From: Geobacteraceae bacterium
GTDB lineage: Bacteria > Desulfobacterota > Desulfuromonadia > Geobacterales > Pseudopelobacteraceae
Reading direction: 5' to 3'
DNA length: 51,626 nt
NCBI GenBank assembly: GCA_025355965.1
Contig: JANXYR010000021.1
Span: forward strand, 1-51,626
Under the pieces are notes generated by a model that searched no databases, was not told the origin of the DNA, and was given only the letters and a program-made list of their open reading frames with translations. The position numbers and the translations under genes were made by a program. Each line of letters starts with the position of its first letter. Position 1 is the stretch's first letter. Of the stretch, positions 23,503-32,402 are shown one piece after another.

Positions 23503-25953
23503 TTACAGCTTAAACCAGCCGATCATCTGCTGCAGGTCACCTGCCAGACGGGCAAAGTTTTCGGATGTCCCCTTGATTTCCTCAACTGATACGGTCAGTT
23601 GGCGGGTGACGTCATTTATGCTGACCATGGTGCGGTTAACATCTTCTGCGGTGGCTGATTGCTCCTCGGTGGCGGTGGCTATGGTTTGTACCATGCCGAA
23701 GACCTGCTCTACATGGTTAACGATATCCCCCATCGATTGGAGCGTGCCATCGACGTGCCGAATAATTCCCTCAATGGCCTCTCGTTCTTTCTTCATTATC
23801 AGTACCGACGCATCCACCTCGTCGTGCATATCTTTGACGGTACGGCTGATTTCACTGGATGATTCAATTGTGCGATGTGCCAGCTGGCGAACACTGTCGG
23901 CAACCACCGCAAATCCCCGCCCCATTTCACCGGCACGTGCAGCTTCAATTGAGGCGTTCAGCGCCAGCAGGTTGGTTTGGTCGGCGATGTCCTTGATCAT
24001 ATCAACAATCTCGTTGATCGCTTCAGACTTTGTACCGAGCGCCTCGGTTTTTTCTGCGGACTGGCGCACTATATCCGCAAAGGCGAACAGCTCTTTCGAG
24101 GTGTTGACCAGCGCCTCCTGGCCATCCAGTGCGATCTGCTTCATGCGACCGGCCGAATCTGAGGTGTTGATGGCGTTACCGGAAACATCCTGAATGGTCT
24201 GCACCATTTCGGTCATGGCTGTTACAGTTGTCTCAATACCGTTTGTCTGGGTCTGGGAATTTCGTTCCAGTTCGCCTGCAGTGGACGCAAGTTCCTGGGA
24301 ACTGTTGGCAACCGTGGTGGTGGTATCGGTAATTCGCCCAACCATGTCACGCAGATTATGCACCATTTTGTCCATTGCATTCTGCACCTGGCCAAACTCA
24401 TCGTTACTATTCTTGATGTCTCGGATATGTAGATTACCTTCAGCAACGCTTGAAGCAACTCCGACAAGAGCCGTAAGTGGGTTGATAACTGAGCGGAAGC
24501 TCCATACACCAAAGAATATACCGATGACCGCAGCTACGGAACCGATGGCGATCAGCAGGATAATGCTGCTTTTGACCATTTTATTTACCGTGCCGATGGC
24601 CTTTTCCTGCTCACCCTTGGCTGTGCTTACGCTCTCCTTACCTTTTACTGCCTGCTTGAGTACAATTTCCCGCAATTTATCGCCAGACTTTACCGTCTGA
24701 TCAATTGCAGCAATACGCTTCTTGAGGGTATTCATGATTCCATCGGCGGCATTCAAGTCGTTGTGGATGCTCCCAAGTGTGGCCACAACTCCCTTGAGTA
24801 TTTTAATCTCATCTTTGGCACCCAGTTTGCCCAGTGCTTTTTCTACTGTGCTGGAGCGCGCGGTGATTTTGGAGAATAGTCCGCGTATTTCCGGGTCAAG
24901 TTTTTCGATCTCGGCAGTAGATTCCAGCGTAAAGAGCCGATTGGTCTGAGCTTCTACCATAAGCCCCAGTGCTACCAGCTCGGAATTTTCGAGAAGGATC
25001 GAATTAGCGGCATTGGACTGTCCATAAATATTCCCCTGTTTCTGTGTCTCAACTCCAACCTTTTCACCCGCCAGGGACGCATCCTGCTCAAGGGTCAGAT
25101 AAAGGGTGTTCAGCTTTTCTGATAGATCTTTGCCGGATTCTATCGCCCTGTTTTTTGCTTCATCATCCTTTGAAGAGAGCGCGGCTGTCTGTAATTTGAT
25201 GTAATCCGCCAGTTTGTCGGAAACCGCCCTGGTATCCTTTGCGATCATTTCGTTGCCGTTGTGATAGTCATTTTTGGCAATGCGTCCCAGGGTTGAATTA
25301 ATCTTCCCCTTGGCAATAAGCACAGAGCTGCTTTTCTGCGCATTCTGCACGGTGACAAAGACCATCTGCAGATCCTTGATAAGGTTGCGCAACTCTTCAA
25401 CGCTGCGGAGACGGGAGGAGTAGCTACCGGTATCCTTTAGTGCCAATGCGAAGGAGTTGGACCTTCCGGTCTGAAGAACGCGTATTCGTTTATCCAGTTC
25501 CTTCAGGCGGGTTGACGATTCCTTCATTTTCAAGGCGATCCTGCTGTTTGCCTCTGTTGCAGCCTTACTGGTGGAAATGCGGGATGAAGCGGCGGTGAAA
25601 AGCTCTTCAGCAATCCGGGACAATTCTTCGGCCGTACCCATTTTGCTGTTGCTCATCTCCTCCAGTGACTGCTGGGCATTTTTGACCGTGACCAGTGATT
25701 TGTCGGCTTCCCCCTTGTATAGCTTGTACTCTTCGGCTGTGCGGGCAGTATTGAGTTTGACGAGATCAGTAATGACTCCTTGAAGTTCCTTTTGGAATTC
25801 AACTGTCCGGATCTGATAGGGGGTGCTTTTTTCGGTCAAGTAAGAGAGCTTGTTTTTTATGAAGGTCAAGCCGAAAACACTGGTGATGACGATCGACCAG
25901 ACAGCTACGGCGCCAACAACCATGTTTAGAATGAGCTTGGTTTTTATTTTCAT
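23503..25953 (-). CDS. methyl-accepting chemotaxis protein with long helical sensor domain
   Basis: The 816-residue protein has a span at about 8-30, a very long periplasmic region (about 30-455) that is almost wholly helical with repeated Lys/Glu heptads, a second span at about 458-485 ([20 protein letters not shown]), a HAMP domain, and a cytoplasmic signalling domain with the conserved tip [19 protein letters not shown]. The C-terminus ends [10 protein letters not shown] with no CheR pentapeptide. The sensor length, more than 400 residues, is unusual and points to a helical-bundle ligand domain. It is followed after 93 bases by the PstS-like gene on the same strand, a possible ligand-binding partner. 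Confidence 0.93.
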   Translation of the reverse strand: MKIKTKLILNMVVGAVAVWSIVITSVFGLTFIKNKLSYLTEKSTPYQIRTVEFQKELQGVITDLVKLNTARTAEEYKLYKGEADKSLVTVKNAQQSLEEMSNSKMGTAEELSRIAEELFTAASSRISTSKAATEANSRIALKMKESSTRLKELDKRIRVLQTGRSNSFALALKDTGSYSSRLRSVEELRNLIKDLQMVFVTVQNAQKSSSVLIAKGKINSTLGRIAKNDYHNGNEMIAKDTRAVSDKLADYIKLQTAALSSKDDEAKNRAIESGKDLSEKLNTLYLTLEQDASLAGEKVGVETQKQGNIYGQSNAANSILLENSELVALGLMVEAQTNRLFTLESTAEIEKLDPEIRGLFSKITARSSTVEKALGKLGAKDEIKILKGVVATLGSIHNDLNAADGIMNTLKKRIAAIDQTVKSGDKLREIVLKQAVKGKESVSTAKGEQEKAIGTVNKMVKSSIILLIAIGSVAAVIGIFFGVWSFRSVINPLTALVGVASSVAEGNLHIRDIKNSNDEFGQVQNAMDKMVHNLRDMVGRITDTTTTVANSSQELASTAGELERNSQTQTNGIETTVTAMTEMVQTIQDVSGNAINTSDSAGRMKQIALDGQEALVNTSKELFAFADIVRQSAEKTEALGTKSEAINEIVDMIKDIADQTNLLALNASIEAARAGEMGRGFAVVADSVRQLAHRTIESSSEISRTVKDMHDEVDASVLIMKKEREAIEGIIRHVDGTLQSMGDIVNHVEQVFGMVQTIATATEEQSATAEDVNRTMVSINDVTRQLTVSVEEIKGTSENFARLAGDLQQMIGWFKL

Positions 25954-26241
25954 TATTAACCATCCTCTATAAAGTGTCTGTTAAATGGACCTGTAATGAT
26001 GTAAAATAATTATAATTAATAAAAAATACATATTATTTTTGATATGTTACAGCATTTTTTGATTTAATTCTCTCTCCATATACCGCAAAAAAAATACTTT
26101 AGTCAAGAATGTTATGGATACGTATTTTAATAAGTTATATTGTGCCAAAGTAAGGTGTTCAAAAACGATAGTTGTTCCTAAAATAAGTATCTAAAATAAA
26201 TAGTACAACAGCGTTATCAAAAGTTGGAGGTTATGCGAAGC
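25954..26241. other. AT-rich divergent intergenic region
   Basis: About 290 bases separate the chemoreceptor (minus) from slyX (plus). The stretch is very AT-rich, with runs such as AATAATTATAATTAAT near 26005 and two close repeats of CTAAAATAA near 26180-26200. No open frame of note, RNA or clear promoter boxes can be fixed. It probably holds the promoters of both genes. Confidence 0.5.
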
Positions 26242-26445
26242 ATGGAAGAAAGAATCAATGAACTGGAGATGCATTATATGCAGCAGGAAGTGACTATTCA
26301 GGAATTGAATGAAATTGTCTGTCGCCAGGAGTTGATAATTGGGCAGTTACAGAGGGAGTTTGCAACACTGAAGGAACAATTTCTGGTTATGTCACCATCC
26401 GTATCGCGAAACGCTGACCAGGAAGAACCGCCGCCTCATTATTAA
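26242..26445 (+). CDS. slyX: SlyX-family protein
   Basis: The protein of 67 residues is one long coiled coil starting MEERINELEMHYMQQE and ending in the SlyX hallmark EEPPPHY. The core ELNEIVCRQELIIGQLQREFATLKEQ matches the family. An in-frame ATG at 26233 lies only two bases from GGAGG, while 26242 lies 11 bases from it; the latter is preferred, but either may be used. SlyX function is unknown. It stands alone, just upstream of the cobalamin riboswitch. Confidence 0.85.
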   Translation: MEERINELEMHYMQQEVTIQELNEIVCRQELIIGQLQREFATLKEQFLVMSPSVSRNADQEEPPPHY

Positions 26446-26546
26446 CGTTTTTCCGCCAGTAGACTTTCTGTGGCTGCGTCAATTTCCTTTTGACTTTCAT
26501 CTCCCCTGTCTGCTACAAACTTCAACACAATTGTTTTACCACACGG

Positions 26547-26712
26547 ATTTGGTGCCGTGCCCCGCAGGCACGGTTAAAAGGGAAGAAGGTTAAAATCCTT
26601 CGCTGACCCGCAACTGTAACAGGCGATGAACGCCGCATTATGCCACTGGATCTTTCCGGGAAGGCGCGGTTAGTAAGATGACCCTGAAGCCAGGAAACCT
26701 GCCATTCCGATT
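26547..26712 (+). promoter_or_regulatory. cobalamin (AdoCbl) riboswitch aptamer
   Basis: The leader has the full set of B12-box strings: GGTGCC near 26551, GGGAA..GGT near 26581, GACCCGCAACTGT near 26614, GCCACTGG at 26642, CCGGGAAGGC near 26657 and the B12 box GAAGCCAGGAAACCTGCC at 26686-26703. It lies before cobU and ends upstream of an intrinsic terminator. When cobalamin binds, the terminator should form and shut off cobU-cobT-bzaF. Edges are approximate. Confidence 0.95.
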
Positions 26713-26777
26713 TAGTTTTGGGACCTCCGTGGAACGAGTGGCCGAAGCCTGATCGTATCTAGATTACCTGGTTTTCG

Positions 26778-26817
26778 AGCCCCTGTCCCTTCCATGGACA
26801 GGGGCTTTATATTTTTT
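26778..26817 (+). terminator. riboswitch expression-platform terminator
   Basis: AGCCCCTGTCC (26778-26788), loop CTTCCAT and GGACAGGGGCT (26796-26806) form a perfect 11-bp stem, followed by TTATATTTTTT. It ends 16 bases before the cobU start. This shows that the riboswitch acts by transcription attenuation. Confidence 0.93.
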
Positions 26818-26832
26818 GGATTGGAGGACAGC

Positions 26833-27366
26833 ATGGCACGGACAATTTTTATTACCGGTGGGGCGCGCAGTGGTAAAAGCACCTTTGCTGAAAAGCTGGC
26901 ACTGCAGTTTGGCGGGCCGCTCGGTTATCTGGCAACGGCTCAGGTCATGGATAACGAGATGGATGAGCGGGTAAGGAGTCATCGCGAGCGGCGCGGCGGA
27001 GAATGGAGCACGATCGAGGAGCCGATTCACTTGTCGCAGGCTTTGGCATGTTGTGATGGCCGGTATCAGGCGATTCTGGTGGATTGTGTGACGCTGTGGC
27101 TTTCCAATCTGCTGTTCAAGTATGAAGAAAGCGCGGAGAACATTGAAGAGCGGATTCAAGAAGATCTGCAACGATTGAAGAGTACGCTGCAGGGGATGGT
27201 GACGCCGGTTATTCTGGTCAGCAATGAGGTCGGTATGGGGATCGTGCCGGATAATGCTCTTGCGCGAATGTTTCGAGATATCGCCGGTACAACTAATCAG
27301 ACCCTGGCCGCTACTGCGCATGAGGTGCATGTCGTTATCAGCGGTATACCGTTGAAACTGAAATAA
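26833..27366 (+). CDS. cobU: adenosylcobinamide kinase / adenosylcobinamide-phosphate guanylyltransferase
   Basis: CobU phosphorylates adenosylcobinamide and activates it with GTP to AdoCbi-GDP, the first step of nucleotide-loop assembly. The start at 26833 has GGAGG at 6 bases; upstream codons lie in the terminator. The 177-residue length is normal. The P-loop is [11 protein letters not shown] at residues 7-17; [34 protein letters not shown] and [13 protein letters not shown] are family signatures. It is the first gene under the cobalamin riboswitch, 22 bases before cobT. Confidence 0.96.
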   Translation: MARTIFITGGARSGKSTFAEKLALQFGGPLGYLATAQVMDNEMDERVRSHRERRGGEWSTIEEPIHLSQALACCDGRYQAILVDCVTLWLSNLLFKYEESAENIEERIQEDLQRLKSTLQGMVTPVILVSNEVGMGIVPDNALARMFRDIAGTTNQTLAATAHEVHVVISGIPLKLK

Positions 27367-27388
27367 TCAAACGAAAGGAGAGCTTTTC

Positions 27389-28441
27389 ATGGACATCATC
27401 AAGAACACACTTTCCCGAATCAAGCCGGTCAGTCAGGAACTGCTGCAGCAGGCACAGGCAAAGTTGGACAATAAAACCAAACCGCTTGGTTCGCTGGGGC
27501 GACTTGAAGAATTTGCCCGCCGTATAGTTGCAATAAGTGGCAACCGGAATCCGGATATTTCCAAGAAGGTCGTTTTTACGTTTGCCGGAGATCATGGCGT
27601 TACGGAAGAAGGCGTTTCGCTGTTTCCACGTGAAGTTACACCTCAGATGGTGCTGAATTTCCTTTCCGGCGGCGCCGGTGTCAACGTGCTGGCCCGACAT
27701 GTCGGAGCAGATGTACGGGTCGTCGATGTCGGAGTCGATTATGACTTTGCGGATACGGCCGGATTGATCAAGAAAAAAGTTGCCCGCGGCACGAAGAATT
27801 TTGCCAAAGGTCCGGCCATGACCCGTGATGAAACTATTGCGGCTTTGACGGTTGGTATCGAACTGGCGGATCAGTGCCGTGCCGAAGGTGTCGGTCTGGT
27901 AGGCACCGGTGAAATGGGAATAGGCAATACGACGCCGTCATCGGCGATCATTGCGGTCATATCCGGCAAAACGGTGGCGGAGGTGACTCACCGCGGCACC
28001 GGTATCGGCGACGAGGCGTTGGTTAACAAGATTCGCGTTATCGAACAGGGGTTGGCCCTCAATAAGCCCGATCCAAAGGATCCGCTCGATGTGCTGGCCA
28101 AGGTGGGGGGGCTGGAAATAGCTGCTATTGCCGGTCTGGTGCTTGGGTGTGCGGCCAACTCGATTCCAGTTGTGATAGACGGTTTTATCTCCACGGCCGG
28201 AGCTCTAATTGCTTCCGAGCTGCATCCTGATGTACGCGATTATATCTTCGCCGCCCATCAGTCTGTTGAAATCGGCCATAGCTTTATGCTGGAGCGGATC
28301 GGCGTGGAACCCATTCTTGATCTCAAACTTCGACTGGGTGAAGGGACCGGAGCCGCTCTCGCCATGACGCTGATTGAGGCTGGAGTAAAGGTGCTGAAAG
28401 AGATGGCTACCTTTGAACAGGCCGGAGTGGCGCAAGGATAA
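27389..28441 (+). CDS. cobT: nicotinate-nucleotide--dimethylbenzimidazole phosphoribosyltransferase
   Basis: CobT activates the lower-ligand base by transferring phosphoribose from nicotinate mononucleotide, giving alpha-ribazole phosphate. The 350-residue length is typical. The strings [13 protein letters not shown] (N-terminus), [49 protein letters not shown] and the C-terminal [13 protein letters not shown] with the catalytic Glu are all present. AAGGAG precedes the ATG. It lies between cobU and a bzaF/thiC-type gene, so its substrate is probably a benzimidazole made by that neighbour. Confidence 0.97.
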   Translation: MDIIKNTLSRIKPVSQELLQQAQAKLDNKTKPLGSLGRLEEFARRIVAISGNRNPDISKKVVFTFAGDHGVTEEGVSLFPREVTPQMVLNFLSGGAGVNVLARHVGADVRVVDVGVDYDFADTAGLIKKKVARGTKNFAKGPAMTRDETIAALTVGIELADQCRAEGVGLVGTGEMGIGNTTPSSAIIAVISGKTVAEVTHRGTGIGDEALVNKIRVIEQGLALNKPDPKDPLDVLAKVGGLEIAAIAGLVLGCAANSIPVVIDGFISTAGALIASELHPDVRDYIFAAHQSVEIGHSFMLERIGVEPILDLKLRLGEGTGAALAMTLIEAGVKVLKEMATFEQAGVAQG

Positions 28442-28455
28442 AAGGAGTTGTACCA

Positions 28456-29763
28456 ATGTCTACCCAGATTGAATTCGCCCGTCAGGGTATTGTCACCCCA
28501 CAGATGCAGACTGTAGCGTTCAACGAGCAGCTTGAGGTTGAATACATCCGCCGGATGGTTGCCGAAGGGAAGATCGTAATCCCCTGGAACCACGGTCGCA
28601 AACCCAAGGTGGTGGGCATCGGCAAGGGACTCTCAACCAAGGTCAACGCTTCGATCGGCACCTCATCCGACATCATTGACTACGAGGCCGAAGTGCGCAA
28701 GGCGTTGGCGGCACAGGAATCCGGCGCCGACACGCTGATGGAACTTTCCGTGGGGGGCGACCTGGACCGCGTCCGGCGCGAGGTAATCGCCTCCGTAGAC
28801 CTGCCGGTGGGGAATGTGCCACTCTACCAAGCGTTCTGCGAGGCGGCCCGCAAATACGGTGACCCTAACAGGCTGGATGATGAGATGCTCTTTGATATTA
28901 TAGAAAAGCAGTGTGCCGACGGCATGGCTTTTATGGCGGTACACTGTGGCATCAACCGCTGCACGATTGAGCGGTTGCGCAAGCAGGGATACCGCTACGG
29001 CGGGCTGGTTTCCAAGGGGGGGGTGTCGATGGTTGCCTGGATGATCGCCAACAACCGGGAAAACCCGCTTTACGAAAAGTTCGACCGGGTCGCCTCGATC
29101 CTTAAGAAATACGACACCGTACTTTCCCTTGGCAATGGTCTGCGCGCCGGGGCGATCCATGATTCATCGGACCGCGCCCAGATCCAGGAGCTGATATTCA
29201 ACTGCGAGCTGGCCGAGATCGGTCGCGACATGGGGTGCCAGATGCTGGTGGAAGGGCCTGGACACGTGCCGCTGGACGAGATTGAGGGGAATATTCAGCT
29301 ACAAAAGCGGATGAGCGGCGGAGCGCCATATTATATGCTTGGTCCGATCGCTACTGACGTCGCACCCGGTTTTGACCATATCACCGCCGCGATCGGCGCG
29401 GCCCAGTCCAGCCGCTTTGGGGCCGACCTGATCTGTTACATAACTCCTGCCGAGCATCTTGCCCTCCCGAACGAAGAGGATGTGCGTACCGGCGTCAAAA
29501 CCGCCAAGATTGCGGCCTATATCGGCGACATGAACAAGTACCCTGAAAAAGGGCGCCAGCGGGACAAGGAGATGTCCAAAGCGCGCCGCGATCTGGACTG
29601 GGAAAAACAGTTCCAATTGGCGCTCTATCCTGAGGATGCCCGTGCGATCCGTGCCAGCCGCACTCCGGAGGATGAGGCCACCTGCACGATGTGCGGCGAT
29701 TTCTGTGCATCACGCGGGGCGGGGAAGCTGTTTGCCTGTGATTTGAAGGGCGACAAAATTTAG
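28456..29763 (+). CDS. bzaF: ThiC-family radical SAM enzyme, probable 5-hydroxybenzimidazole synthase BzaF
   Basis: The 435-residue protein is of the ThiC fold: QIEFARQGIVTPQM, IPWNHGRKPKVVGIG, KVNASIGTSSD, DTLMELSVGGDL, MAVHCGINRCTI and the C-terminal cluster motif CTMCGDFC. ThiC proteins make the thiamin pyrimidine from aminoimidazole ribotide; their paralogue BzaF makes 5-hydroxybenzimidazole, an anaerobic B12 lower-ligand precursor. I favour BzaF because the gene is 15 bases after cobT, shares the cobalamin riboswitch, and has no TPP riboswitch or thi gene near it. The cluster cysteines are spaced CX2CX3C, one shorter than the CX2CX4C of E. coli ThiC. A thiC assignment cannot be fully excluded. 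Confidence 0.85.
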   Translation: MSTQIEFARQGIVTPQMQTVAFNEQLEVEYIRRMVAEGKIVIPWNHGRKPKVVGIGKGLSTKVNASIGTSSDIIDYEAEVRKALAAQESGADTLMELSVGGDLDRVRREVIASVDLPVGNVPLYQAFCEAARKYGDPNRLDDEMLFDIIEKQCADGMAFMAVHCGINRCTIERLRKQGYRYGGLVSKGGVSMVAWMIANNRENPLYEKFDRVASILKKYDTVLSLGNGLRAGAIHDSSDRAQIQELIFNCELAEIGRDMGCQMLVEGPGHVPLDEIEGNIQLQKRMSGGAPYYMLGPIATDVAPGFDHITAAIGAAQSSRFGADLICYITPAEHLALPNEEDVRTGVKTAKIAAYIGDMNKYPEKGRQRDKEMSKARRDLDWEKQFQLALYPEDARAIRASRTPEDEATCTMCGDFCASRGAGKLFACDLKGDKI

Positions 29764-29831
29764 CGTGAACAAAGTAAGCTGGCCAGCCACGATCTCTTCT
29801 TCTCGTATACAATTTCATTAAAATCTTTAGG

Positions 29832-29900
29832 AATTGCGTTGACACTGACTTGCTTCAGGTGTATTTTTCGACATTCAAAAAAAGCAAATTCCAATCATTT
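29832..29900 (+). promoter_or_regulatory. promoter/operator block, copy B (before dodecaheme cytochrome)
   Basis: TTGACA (29839-29844), a 17-base spacer and TATTTT (29862-29867) repeat the copy A arrangement exactly. The inverted repeat TTTTTCGA-CAT-TCAAAAAA (29864-29882) has one mismatch. The 69-base block aligns with 10082-10149 with about 12 differences and one inserted base. It is followed by a 44-base leader and the cytochrome start. Confidence 0.75.
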
Positions 29901-29944
29901 ATCCTTTGATTGGTTCAAATCACACAGAAATAGGGGGGGAACAG

Positions 29945-30802
29945 ATGAACAAGTTGTTAACAACGTTGAAAATGGTCACTTTGTCAGCATTGCTGATGGG
30001 GATGACGGTAGTGGCTGCCGGAGCAGCAGAAGAGCCGAAGCCGGTGCTGAGCAATACAGATTGTGTTAAGTGTCACTCGGCAGCACCTGCGGCGATTGCT
30101 GCAAATGGTCGCGCACACAAAACAGAGATCGGCTGTCAGGATTGTCATAACGGCCATCCGCCAACGGTTAAAAAAATAATTCCGGCCTGTAGCCAGTGTC
30201 ACAGCGACAAACCACACTACAAGCTTGTTAACTGTATGCGTTGTCACACCAATCCGCACACACCGAAAATTATCAAACTGCCTAAAGATATTACTGCTGA
30301 GTGCCTCACCTGCCATACAAAGCAGAATGAAAAACTGAAACAGTTCAAAAGCAAGCACTCTGCTCTTTCTTGCAGTTTCTGCCATACTACTCATGGCAAG
30401 ATTCCGCTCTGTACCCAGTGCCACAAGTCGCATAGTCCTGAAATGCTAGTGGGTGACTGCAAGCGTTGTCACCAGGCCCATATGCCGAAGGTGGTAACGT
30501 ATACTTCGGATACAGCCAACAATCTATGTGGATCATGCCACAAGAAGGCTTCTGTGCTGCACTCAAAGACCGATACCAAGCATAATAAAGTTGCCTGTGT
30601 TGCCTGTCATAAAGACAAACACAAAATGGTTCCATCCTGTAAGGATTGCCATGGAGCACCGCATCCGGCACGTATAATGGAGCGTTTTAACAAGTGCTCG
30701 TACTGTCACAACATCGCACACGACCTGAATCGCTGGGAGCCTGAAGCTCCGAAAAAGCCGGGTACTGCGGTAAAACAGTCTCCAAAAGCCGTTAAAAAGT
30801 AA
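29945..30802 (+). CDS. periplasmic dodecaheme c-type cytochrome (ExtA-like)
   Basis: The frame reaches back to 29906, but ATG 29945 has GGGGGGAA 5 bases upstream and opens a Sec signal peptide (cleavage near AAGAAEEP). The 285-residue product holds twelve CXXCH motifs: CVKCH, CQDCH, CSQCH, CMRCH, CLTCH, CSFCH, CTQCH, CKRCH, CGSCH, CVACH, CKDCH and CSYCH, about one per 19 residues. It has no lipobox and should be soluble in the periplasm. The size and heme number are those of the ExtA component of Geobacter ExtABCD (family knowledge; identity untested). Its promoter block is shared with the region beside the extBCD-like cluster 20 kb away. It interrupts the cobalamin gene set and has its own terminator. 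Confidence 0.87.
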   Translation: MNKLLTTLKMVTLSALLMGMTVVAAGAAEEPKPVLSNTDCVKCHSAAPAAIAANGRAHKTEIGCQDCHNGHPPTVKKIIPACSQCHSDKPHYKLVNCMRCHTNPHTPKIIKLPKDITAECLTCHTKQNEKLKQFKSKHSALSCSFCHTTHGKIPLCTQCHKSHSPEMLVGDCKRCHQAHMPKVVTYTSDTANNLCGSCHKKASVLHSKTDTKHNKVACVACHKDKHKMVPSCKDCHGAPHPARIMERFNKCSYCHNIAHDLNRWEPEAPKKPGTAVKQSPKAVKK

Positions 30803-30829
30803 GTAAGATAGTATTACAAGTTGCATTAA

Positions 30830-30862
30830 GGGCCGACGGATTACTCCGTCGGTCCTTTTTTT
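30830..30862 (+). terminator. intrinsic terminator after dodecaheme cytochrome
   Basis: GGGCCGACGGA (30830-30840), loop TTAC and TCCGTCGGTCC (30845-30855) form an 11-bp stem with one G-T pair, followed by seven T. It lies 27 bases after the stop codon, so the cytochrome is a single-gene transcript. Confidence 0.94.
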
Positions 30863-30949
30863 GTCTCAGATGGATGTATATTCCCAATATTTGCGGAAAT
30901 ACATGCCGCCGCTAACTTTCCACGCAGATATTCTATGGTATGATTCAGC

Positions 30950-31501
30950 ATGACCCTCGAATCGTTCATTGCAACCTACGGATATCCGGCACTTCTGACC
31001 GGCGCATTGCTGGAAGGGGAGACCATCGTTATCATCGCCGGAATTATGGCGCACAGCGGCTATCTTCAGCTGCCGTGGGTCATCGGGGTTGCTTTCTGCG
31101 GTGCATTTTGTGCGGACCAGTTTTGTTTCCAGGTGGGGAAGCGAAAGGGGAAGCGGTTTTTAGAGAAAAGGCCCCAGTGGGAGCCTCGCATCGACAAGGT
31201 ACGTCGTTTTCTGGTCAGCTATCAGGCTGTCGCTGTGCTCTGTTATCGCTTTATCTACGGCATGCGGACAATCACGCCGATCGTCATTGGTGCGAGCGAC
31301 TTTTCTACCCGGCGGTTCGTGTTCCTCAACCTGTGCAGCACTCTTCTCTGGGCGGTGGTGGTTTCATCTGCCGGTTATTTTTTCGGCAATGTCATCGAGG
31401 CGGTTATCAACGATTTCCAAAGGTACGAGTTAGCCATCATGCTGGTTGTAGCTGTGGTGGGTGGCGGGGTCTGGTTCTATCGATATCGGTTTAAAAACTG
31501 A
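30950..31501 (+). CDS. DedA-family membrane protein
   Basis: The 183-residue protein shows the DedA/VTT pattern: an N-terminal re-entrant helix region (FIATYGYPALLTGALLEGETIVIIAGIMAHSG), then ADQFCFQVGKRKG, VAVLCYRFIYGMRTITPIVIGAS with the conserved Arg and Pro, and two C-terminal spans. DedA proteins act as lipid scramblases or flippases for carriers such as undecaprenyl phosphate. The GxxxGD motif is partly replaced (CGAFCADQFCF). It lies between the cytochrome terminator and a convergent DUF2845 gene. Its ribosome site is weak. Confidence 0.86.
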   Translation: MTLESFIATYGYPALLTGALLEGETIVIIAGIMAHSGYLQLPWVIGVAFCGAFCADQFCFQVGKRKGKRFLEKRPQWEPRIDKVRRFLVSYQAVAVLCYRFIYGMRTITPIVIGASDFSTRRFVFLNLCSTLLWAVVVSSAGYFFGNVIEAVINDFQRYELAIMLVVAVVGGGVWFYRYRFKN

Positions 31502-31524
31502 TTAGGTTCCAGCAAAAAAACATA

Positions 31525-31851
31525 TTACTTGGCAAAACCGCCAAAACGGATTTCTGACAGGATGCCGTTACGGAATACCAATGTATGCAAGAAGCCTTGA
31601 TTGTAAGTCCACTCCTGCACCTCTATATAAATGATTCTGGTCCTTGTCTTGTCGTCTGTCCTGTTATCTTCAACCGTCATCGGCTCCTCTCGCTTAAACG
31701 TGAAGGCAGGGGAATCGCATTTGGACGCAACGACAGAGATGCTATCTCCGGTGGAGACTATATTGTCGTTGGGACAGCGAAAGTTGTCGGCATACGCCTG
31801 TTTTGTTGAAATCGCGATCCCAACGGCTAAAATTGCGAAAATCCATTTCAT
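31525..31851 (-). CDS. DUF2845 family secreted protein
   Basis: The start at ATG 31851 (GGAG, 8 bases upstream) opens a signal peptide, MKWIFAILAVGIAIST, with cleavage near AYA-DN; longer codons upstream are not needed. The 108-residue product then has the DUF2845 pattern FRCPNDNIVSTGDSISVVASKCDSP and VQEWTYNQG...LVFRNGILSEIRFGGF. The two Cys residues may form a disulfide. The fold is probably similar to small periplasmic beta proteins. Function unknown. It follows the monoheme cytochrome gene on the same strand after 52 bases. Confidence 0.8.
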   Translation of the reverse strand: MKWIFAILAVGIAISTKQAYADNFRCPNDNIVSTGDSISVVASKCDSPAFTFKREEPMTVEDNRTDDKTRTRIIYIEVQEWTYNQGFLHTLVFRNGILSEIRFGGFAK

Positions 31852-31903
31852 AAATATTACTCCATGATTGTTTTCAGGTCTTGTTCGCAGCAATGGTAAG
31901 CTG

Positions 31904-32230
31904 TTACTTGGGGTTATTTTTACCAAACGTGTTCAGATACATTACGAGCGAGCCAAGTTCGGGTGAATCGTCGGCGAGGGACTTTCCTTTGAGCGCATTT
32001 ACGATGCAGCTGTTTACAATCGGTAGCAGTTTTTTTTCATCAAGGTCTGCAATATATTCCAGCCTTTTGCCATTTGGATGGCAAGTTGCGCAACTTTTAC
32101 CATTAGTTCCCAGTGATGTGCTATTAAACAGTTTATTTCCATGTTCCACGGAAGGCGCGTCTTTCGCTGCTGCTGCCGTTGTCGTTACCAAAACAAGCAG
32201 TGTAATTATTGCATGGGTAGTGCGATTCAT
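31904..32230 (-). CDS. small monoheme c-type cytochrome
   Basis: The start at ATG 32230 follows GAGGAGG with 7 bases spacing; the longer frame to 32269 is not needed. The 108-residue protein has a signal peptide (cleavage near AAA-KD) and one heme site, CATCH in NGKSCATCHPNGKRLEY. The possible axial Met is in the C-terminal third (LVMYLNTF). It resembles class I-type small cytochromes, with the sequence HGNKLFNSTSLGTNGKSC before the heme. It is probably a soluble periplasmic electron carrier. It lies in the block that separates bzaF from cobS. Confidence 0.83.
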   Translation of the reverse strand: MNRTTHAIITLLVLVTTTAAAAKDAPSVEHGNKLFNSTSLGTNGKSCATCHPNGKRLEYIADLDEKKLLPIVNSCIVNALKGKSLADDSPELGSLVMYLNTFGKNNPK

Positions 32231-32402
32231 TGTAAACCTCCTCTTACGGAATTTAACAGTTAAGGTCAATTTATATCAACCCGGAATATACTGTGACAGT
32301 CCGTATTATGCAATGAGTAAAAATTAGTTTAACTGGCTTCATGACCCGCTTGCCGTAACTTTTTGCTGTTCCGTACTGCGCCCCTGTGGTAATTGATGTG
32401 AC

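Noticed and set aside
28456-29763. Plain thiC assignment
   Set aside because: There is no TPP riboswitch and no thi neighbour; the gene is in a cobalamin-riboswitch operon after cobT. It is kept as an alternative only.
29764-32402. Integrated mobile element
   Set aside because: No integrase, transposase, terminal repeats or target duplication is visible; rearrangement is as likely.
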